Shown piece after piece: positions 5,530 to 9,819 of a DNA stretch of 9,819 bases. A program made the position numbers and the translations under genes. The DNA is taken from assembly GCA_946405565.1 (NCBI GenBank), contig CAMJHU010000032.1:1-9819 (forward strand), written 5' to 3'. The DNA is from an uncultured Clostridia bacterium. Lineage in GTDB: Bacteria > Bacillota > Clostridia > Oscillospirales > Acutalibacteraceae. The notes beneath the pieces are model-generated. The model was given only the letters and a program-made list of their open reading frames with translations. It searched no databases and was not told the DNA's origin. Every line of letters begins with the position of its first letter. Positions within the stretch are counted from its first letter, which is position 1.

Positions 5530-7559
5530 GACTGTATGCGAAGATGGCAGCGCAGAATATCAGAAGCAATGCCCGGTTTTTCGCGCCGCGGATGGGGACG
5601 GAAGCCGGTCTGATTGCCTGTTTTTACATCATGCTGACACTGGCGATGGACGACAGAATGCGGCGTGTGAAAGGCGGCGAGTATCTTCCCACTTTTATGT
5701 GGATGGGGGTCGCTGTTCTCGCGCTGCTCTCGGCGGTGCTGATGCTCTACATCAACCGCTTTCTGATGAAACAGCGCAAACGGGAGTTCGGCGTGTATAA
5801 TGTGCTGGGCATGGAGAAGCGTCACGTGGGAAGGGTGCTGTTTTTTGAAAATCTGTTCAGCAGCCTGCTGTCGGTTGCCGGAGGACTTGGCGCGGGAATG
5901 ATTTTCTATAAACTGTGTTCACTGGTCATCTGCCGCCTGCTGCAAACCGACGCGGTGGCGGGATTCTATTATGTCACGCCCGGTACGGTTATACCCACGG
6001 CAGTGTTCTTTCTGCTGCTGGATTTCTGTATCTTCATTTTCAACCGTATCAGCATTGCGCTGATGAAGCCGGTAGAACTGTTGCAAAGCCGCAGCGCGGG
6101 TGAGAAGGAGCCGAAGGTCCGATGGGTCATGCTGGGGCTGGGGCTTGTGTCGCTCGGCAGCGGTTACGCGATTGCCTTAGCGACGCAATCGCCGCTGGAA
6201 GCGCTGGCGGTCTTCTTTCTGGCGGTGCTGCTGGTGATTGTCGGCACCTATTTTCTCTTTGTCGCGGGAAGTATTTTTGTGCTGAAAACGCTGAAAAAGA
6301 ATGAGAATTTCTATTACCGCTCCCAGAATATGCCGGCGGTTGCGGGACTGCTCTACCGCATGAAGCAGAATGCCGTGGGACTGGCCTCCATTGCGATACT
6401 CGCTACCGGCGTGCTGGTCATGATTTCGACCACCGTCACTCTTTACGCCGGATATGAGGGCGTGCTCAACAAGAATTACCCGCAGAACCTTTATTTTGAG
6501 GCGGGTTTTTCCAAGGAGGACGGCACATCGCAATCCCTTTCGCCGGAAGAACTGGAACGCATGGTGCGTGGGACAGCGGACAAAAACGGCGTGGAAATCA
6601 AGGCAATTGAACAGAATGAATATCTGTATGCCGCCTATCTGCTCCAAGATCATACGCTGTATGTATCAGGCGAAGTCGATGATTACAACATGACGGACGT
6701 CGGCAACTATTTCTTTATCACAGCGGACACCTATCACAAGCTGTCGGGCGATACGGTGGATCTGGCGAAACAGGAAATTGCGGTCTGCTCCATGTACGAT
6801 CCTTCCGGCATCAAGGATATCACCGGTACACTGACCATTCACGGAACGGCATATGATATCAGACAGAATCTGTATCATTTTCCCATTTCGGCGAGTTATC
6901 TGGCGTCGTCCTTCGCCTGCTACGGCGTGGTGGTTTCCGATGAACAGGTGCTCAACGATATTTATCTAGCGCAGAAGGAAGCCAACGGCAAATATGCCTC
7001 CGAAATGACCCGACGTATTGCCGTGACGTTTGCCGATTACGATAAAGCTGCCGCCGTGGGTGATTCACTGGATGCAGACCTGCGTGCCGCGCTGAAAGAA
7101 ATGTCTGACGAAGGGGACGTCATTCAATACAATCTCAACACCCGCTGGAACGCCAAAGAAGCCCTGTTGGGTATGTTCGGCACGCTGCTCTTTCTGGGCG
7201 TGCTGCTTGGCGCGGTCTGTCTCTTTGCGACGGCACTGATTATCTACTACAAGCAGATTTCGGAAGGCTACGAGGACAGATCCCGCTTTCAGATCATGGA
7301 AAAAATCGGAATGAGCCATCAGGAGGTCAAACAAACGATCCGGAAACAGGTGCTGCTGGTATTCTTCCTGCCGCTGGCGGTCGCGGGACTGCATATGGCA
7401 GTTGTATTTCCGCTGCTCACAAGAATCATGAGAGTGCTGATGCTGTTTAGTGTGAAACTGTTTGCATGCTGCACGCTCGGCACCTTTACGGTTTTCGCGC
7501 TGGTGTATGTGCTGATTTATCTCGGCACGTCCAAGACGTATTATCAGATTGTGCGATAA
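5526..7559 (+). CDS. BceB-like FtsX-family ABC permease
   Basis: This 677-residue permease has the BceB layout of ten predicted membrane segments, at about 27-42, 56-76, 105-128, 150-173, 199-219, 225-254, 284-306, 547-574, 608-630 and 636-665. A large extracytoplasmic domain (about 307-545) lies between TM7 and TM8. In the Bce family this domain and its neighbours recognise the peptide or its lipid complex and signal to the kinase. RKREFGVYNVLGMEKR (84-99) is the coupling region after TM2, and YYKQISEGYEDR...IMEKIGMSHQEV (574-601) after TM8 is highly typical of the family. The start overlaps the ATPase stop (ATGA). It may act in sensing, resistance or both. Specificity for bacitracin, a lantibiotic or another peptide cannot be read from the sequence. 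Confidence 0.93.
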   Translation: MRLYAKMAAQNIRSNARFFAPRMGTEAGLIACFYIMLTLAMDDRMRRVKGGEYLPTFMWMGVAVLALLSAVLMLYINRFLMKQRKREFGVYNVLGMEKRHVGRVLFFENLFSSLLSVAGGLGAGMIFYKLCSLVICRLLQTDAVAGFYYVTPGTVIPTAVFFLLLDFCIFIFNRISIALMKPVELLQSRSAGEKEPKVRWVMLGLGLVSLGSGYAIALATQSPLEALAVFFLAVLLVIVGTYFLFVAGSIFVLKTLKKNENFYYRSQNMPAVAGLLYRMKQNAVGLASIAILATGVLVMISTTVTLYAGYEGVLNKNYPQNLYFEAGFSKEDGTSQSLSPEELERMVRGTADKNGVEIKAIEQNEYLYAAYLLQDHTLYVSGEVDDYNMTDVGNYFFITADTYHKLSGDTVDLAKQEIAVCSMYDPSGIKDITGTLTIHGTAYDIRQNLYHFPISASYLASSFACYGVVVSDEQVLNDIYLAQKEANGKYASEMTRRIAVTFADYDKAAAVGDSLDADLRAALKEMSDEGDVIQYNLNTRWNAKEALLGMFGTLLFLGVLLGAVCLFATALIIYYKQISEGYEDRSRFQIMEKIGMSHQEVKQTIRKQVLLVFFLPLAVAGLHMAVVFPLLTRIMRVLMLFSVKLFACCTLGTFTVFALVYVLIYLGTSKTYYQIVR

Positions 7560-7568
7560 GAGAATGGG

Positions 7569-7640
7569 TAGTGGTTAGTGAGAAGTGGGAAGTGAGAAGA
7601 TCATGAAAACTGACCACTGATCACTGATCACTGACCACTA
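7569..7640. repeat. Imperfect hairpin of 7-bp-periodic repeats, unknown function
   Basis: Two 31-base arms (7569-7599 and 7610-7640) flank a 10-base loop. The left arm reads as heptads TAGTGGT, TAGTGAG, AAGTGGG, AAGTGAG. The reverse complement of the right arm reads TAGTGGT, CAGTGAT, CAGTGAT, CAGTGGT. The shared unit is NAGTGRN. By hand, 22 of 31 positions pair canonically, plus two G-U wobbles, with AGTG conserved in every unit. No T-run follows; the next bases are the A-rich stretch and the ribosome site of the regulator gene. It occupies most of the only sizeable gap within the module. Confidence 0.75.
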
Positions 7641-7664
7641 AAAAAAGGGAGGGTGTATAAAAAA

Positions 7665-8336
7665 ATGTACCGTATCTTTTTGGTGGAGGACGATCAGCCG
7701 CTCATGGAGGCAATCGGGCAGCAGTTGGAGCGCAGCGGGTATGAAGTCCGTACAGTCCGCGATTTTCGCCGCGTGGGGGAGGAATGTCTGGCGTGTCAGC
7801 CGCATCTGGTGCTGATGGACATCATGCTGCCCTTCCGCAACGGCTACGACTGGACGGCGGACATCCGGAAAAGCTCCACCGTGCCGATTGTCTTTTTGTC
7901 CTCGGCTTCGGATAACCTCAACATCGTCATGGCAATCAACATGGGCGGGGACGATTTTATTGCCAAGCCCGTGGAACCGATGGTGCTCACCGCCAAGATT
8001 CAGGCGGTGCTGCGCCGCACCTATGAAATCCACGGAGCGGCGGAGGTGCTGCCCTTTGCAGGCGGGGAACTGCGGCTGGGGGACGGGAGCGTCCGCGGTC
8101 CCGACGGCGTGACCGAACTGACCCGCAACGAATTCCGCATTCTGCGCACGCTGCTGGAAAACCGCGGCAGCATCGTGAGCCGCGACGCGCTCATGCTCCG
8201 GCTGTGGAACGACGACTGCTTTGTGGAGGAAAACACCCTCACGGTGAATGTCAACCGTCTGCGCCGGAAGCTGGAAGGCGTTGGTCTGACCGATATGATT
8301 CTCACCAAGCCGGGAAGCGGGTATCTGATCTCATGA
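7665..8336 (+). CDS. BceR-like OmpR-family response regulator
   Basis: This 223-residue cytoplasmic transcription factor has a receiver domain (about 1-115): acidic pair Asp9/Asp10, phosphoacceptor Asp52 (LMDIMLP), switch Ser79 and Lys101 (KP). A winged-helix DNA-binding domain follows (about 128-222), with LTRNEFRILRTLL and the recognition-helix region ENTLTVNVNRLRRKL. NMGGDDFIAKPVEPMVL is typical of BceR-type regulators. GGGAGGG (7647-7653) precedes the ATG at 7665; an in-frame GTG at 7653 overlaps that ribosome site and is rejected. The stop overlaps the kinase start as ATGA. It would be phosphorylated by that kinase and probably activates the transporter promoter. No separate promoter was seen in the 105-bp gap, so it may be cotranscribed through the hairpin. 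Confidence 0.93.
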   Translation: MYRIFLVEDDQPLMEAIGQQLERSGYEVRTVRDFRRVGEECLACQPHLVLMDIMLPFRNGYDWTADIRKSSTVPIVFLSSASDNLNIVMAINMGGDDFIAKPVEPMVLTAKIQAVLRRTYEIHGAAEVLPFAGGELRLGDGSVRGPDGVTELTRNEFRILRTLLENRGSIVSRDALMLRLWNDDCFVEENTLTVNVNRLRRKLEGVGLTDMILTKPGSGYLIS

Positions 8337-9304
8337 GGATTTTCAGGGACATTCTGCGGAAAAACCACGCTGCCATCCTGCTGTGGGTGATGATCAACGG
8401 CTTTAATGCGGCGGTGTTTGTGCTGTACGGCGTCATGCGCGAGCCGCTGCTTTACGCTATGTGGATATCGCTGTGTCTGCTCGCGGTGCTTTTGACGTCA
8501 GATTATCTGAGAGAAAAGAAACATCATGAGGAACGGCTCCGCACGGCGGAAACGGTGGTCAACGACCGGAAAAGCCTGCCCGAAGCCCATTCGCTGGCGG
8601 AAGAGGATTATCAGGCGATTCTCGCCGCGCTCGGCGGGGAGTTGGAACGGGTGACGGCGGATTTCAGCGAACGGCAGGTGGATCAGATGGATTACTACAC
8701 GGCGTGGGTCCATCAGATCAAGACCCCCATTGCGGTGATGAAGCTGCGGCTGTCGGGGGATACGCCGGAGGACCGTCAATTGCTAGCGGAACTGCTGCGG
8801 GTGGAGCAGTATGTCGATATGGTGCTGCAATATATCCGCCTCGGCAGCACTTCCAACGATCTGGTGATACGGGAATACCGGCTGGACGAACTCATCCGGG
8901 AGGCGGTGCGGAAATTCGCGCCGCTGTTTGTGGAGAAGCGGCTGCGGCTGGATTTCACGCCGACGGAGCGGGGCATTGTCACGGATAGGAAGTGGTTTGT
9001 CTGCGTTCTCGAACAGCTCATCTCCAACGCGGTCAAATACACCCCGTCGGGAAGCGTCGCCATCGGCATGGAGAACGGGGTACTGTGCATATCGGATACC
9101 GGCATCGGCATCGCGCCGGAGGATTTGCCGCGGATTTTCGAGAAGGGGTACACCGGTCTCAACGGACGCATGGGGCAGAAGTCCAGCGGGCTGGGACTCT
9201 ATCTCGCGAAGAAAGCCGCCGACCTGCTGGCGATACCGCTCCGCGTGGAAAGCAGGGAAGGGGAGGGCAGCCGGTTTCTGCTGGATCTGAAAACTGCCCC
9301 CTGA
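8333..9304 (+). CDS. BceS-like intramembrane-sensing histidine kinase
   Basis: This 323-residue membrane kinase has two N-terminal membrane segments (about 13-32 and 39-56) joined by only a few residues, leaving no extracellular sensor domain. That is the hallmark of intramembrane-sensing kinases that rely on a partner transporter for signal detection. The cytoplasmic part carries the phosphoacceptor His127 in WVHQIKTP (125-132), N-box LISNAVKY with Asn232, G1 box DTGIGI with Asp255, F-box region RIFEKGYTG and G2 box SSGLGLYLAK (284-293). All catalytic motifs are intact. The ATG overlaps the regulator stop by ATGA. It ends just before a strong terminator, closing the module. Confidence 0.94.
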   Translation: MRIFRDILRKNHAAILLWVMINGFNAAVFVLYGVMREPLLYAMWISLCLLAVLLTSDYLREKKHHEERLRTAETVVNDRKSLPEAHSLAEEDYQAILAALGGELERVTADFSERQVDQMDYYTAWVHQIKTPIAVMKLRLSGDTPEDRQLLAELLRVEQYVDMVLQYIRLGSTSNDLVIREYRLDELIREAVRKFAPLFVEKRLRLDFTPTERGIVTDRKWFVCVLEQLISNAVKYTPSGSVAIGMENGVLCISDTGIGIAPEDLPRIFEKGYTGLNGRMGQKSSGLGLYLAKKAADLLAIPLRVESREGEGSRFLLDLKTAP

Positions 9305-9319
9305 TACGGACACACATCA

Positions 9320-9366
9320 AAAAAGACGGCTGCTCGCTGCGGAAAACAGCGAACGACCGTCTTTTT
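9320..9366. terminator. Bidirectional terminator between the kinase and the right-edge gene
   Basis: The outer stem AAAAAGACGG (9320-9329) pairs with CCGTCTTTTT (9357-9366), and the inner stem TCGCTG (9334-9339) pairs with CAGCGA (9347-9352). T-runs are available in both directions, so it can end the module on the plus strand and the convergent permease gene on the minus strand. Confidence 0.85.
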
Positions 9367-9394
9367 GTTGCGGTGACAGATTTATTTTTACGCA

Positions 9395-9819
9395 TTATGG
9401 CTTTTTCTTCTGATAGATGGAAACACTCAGCAGGCAGGAGAGCGCGTACACGATGCCGCTGACGACGATGCCGATGACGGAAGCCGGAATCTGAGCCTTG
9501 TTCATCACAGCACCTAAGTCGATTTCTTCGGCTCCTTCCCAATCGGTTTCGCTCACGCTCTGCGCGATGTCGGTCATGCTGACCGCTATATCCCTGTCGG
9601 ACAGCGCCATCACTCCGAATATCGCCATCACAGCCAGCAGCACCGGTACGACCATGACCAGCACAATGATGAGCCGCGCTTTATTCGCGCCGAACTTGTA
9701 GATAATCGGCAGGCTGACCGAGAGATACAGCAGCGACAGGATCAGCGGATAGCACAACTCCAGCACCCGAAGCGGCATTCCGAACGCGAAATGATACACA
9801 ATGTCCATCACAACAGCGA
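9395..9819 (-). CDS. Probable ABC-2-type permease, C-terminal part (runs off the window)
   Basis: The reading frame stays open to the right edge, so only the C-terminal 141 or so residues are present; the in-frame GTG and ATG at 9811 and 9808 are probably internal. Counting from that GTG, hydrophobic segments lie at about 15-38, 46-69 and 108-132, with an acidic, hydrophilic loop at about 71-105, and the chain ends in QKKKP. The segment LSVSLPIIYKFGANKARLIIVL resembles the PF13346-type ABC-2 permease family of Clostridia and bacilli, often encoded next to an ABC ATPase and a GntR-type regulator. Those partners would lie beyond the window. It converges on the kinase gene and belongs to a separate transcription unit. 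The family call is tentative. Confidence 0.6.
   Translation of the reverse strand, partial: AVVMDIVYHFAFGMPLRVLELCYPLILSLLYLSVSLPIIYKFGANKARLIIVLVMVVPVLLAVMAIFGVMALSDRDIAVSMTDIAQSVSETDWEGAEEIDLGAVMNKAQIPASVIGIVVSGIVYALSCLLSVSIYQKKKP

Noticed and set aside
7569..7640. Heptad hairpin as an intrinsic terminator or a small CRISPR-like array
   Set aside because: No T-run follows the hairpin on either strand in the right orientation. The units are 7 bp, contiguous and lack spacers, so it is not a CRISPR array.
1..9819. Mobile elements, tRNA or rRNA genes, phage or defence genes
   Set aside because: No transposase, integrase, att-like duplication, tRNA-like fold or defence-family motif was visible on either strand. 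The module resembles a known Bce-type system, not a new defence system.

Overview
The window looks like chromosomal DNA from a low-to-moderate-GC Gram-positive bacterium, most likely a Clostridia/Oscillospirales-type gut organism. The evidence is AT-rich intergenic DNA with near-consensus TTGACA-17-TATAAT promoters, GGAGG-type ribosome sites, a lipoprotein amylase, a TIGR03905-type four-cysteine protein and a complete BceAB/BceRS-like peptide-sensing module. The taxonomic placement is inferred from gene content and style. There are no rRNA, tRNA, CRISPR or transposase signals.

Layout, left to right. (1) A strong promoter and a ~120-nt leader precede a small basic protein with two membrane segments, which ends at a bidirectional terminator. 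(2) On the minus strand, a GH13 alpha-amylase-family lipoprotein is driven by a perfect consensus promoter; a cre-like site overlaps its first codons. (3) A short-chain dehydrogenase lies divergently on the plus strand. (4) On the minus strand is an 86-residue TSCPD/TIGR03905-type four-cysteine protein with its own promoter and terminator. (5) On the plus strand is a small serine alpha/beta hydrolase. (6) The plus-strand block 4675-9304 encodes an ABC ATPase, a ten-TM BceB-like permease, an OmpR-family response regulator and an intramembrane-sensing histidine kinase. (7) The 3' end of a minus-strand gene for a probable ABC-2-type permease runs off the right edge.

The most coherent system is the Bce-like module. 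By analogy with Bacillus BceRS-BceAB, the transporter would detect and detoxify a cell-envelope-active peptide and signal through the kinase to the regulator. Two TGTCAC direct repeats 11 bp apart sit just upstream of the transporter promoter and are a plausible regulator site. Inside the module, between permease and regulator, lies a ~72-bp hairpin built from 7-bp-periodic units. It is not a terminator and is the least explained structure in the window. I do not see a wholly new system; the novelty lies in these non-coding elements and the unassigned small membrane protein.
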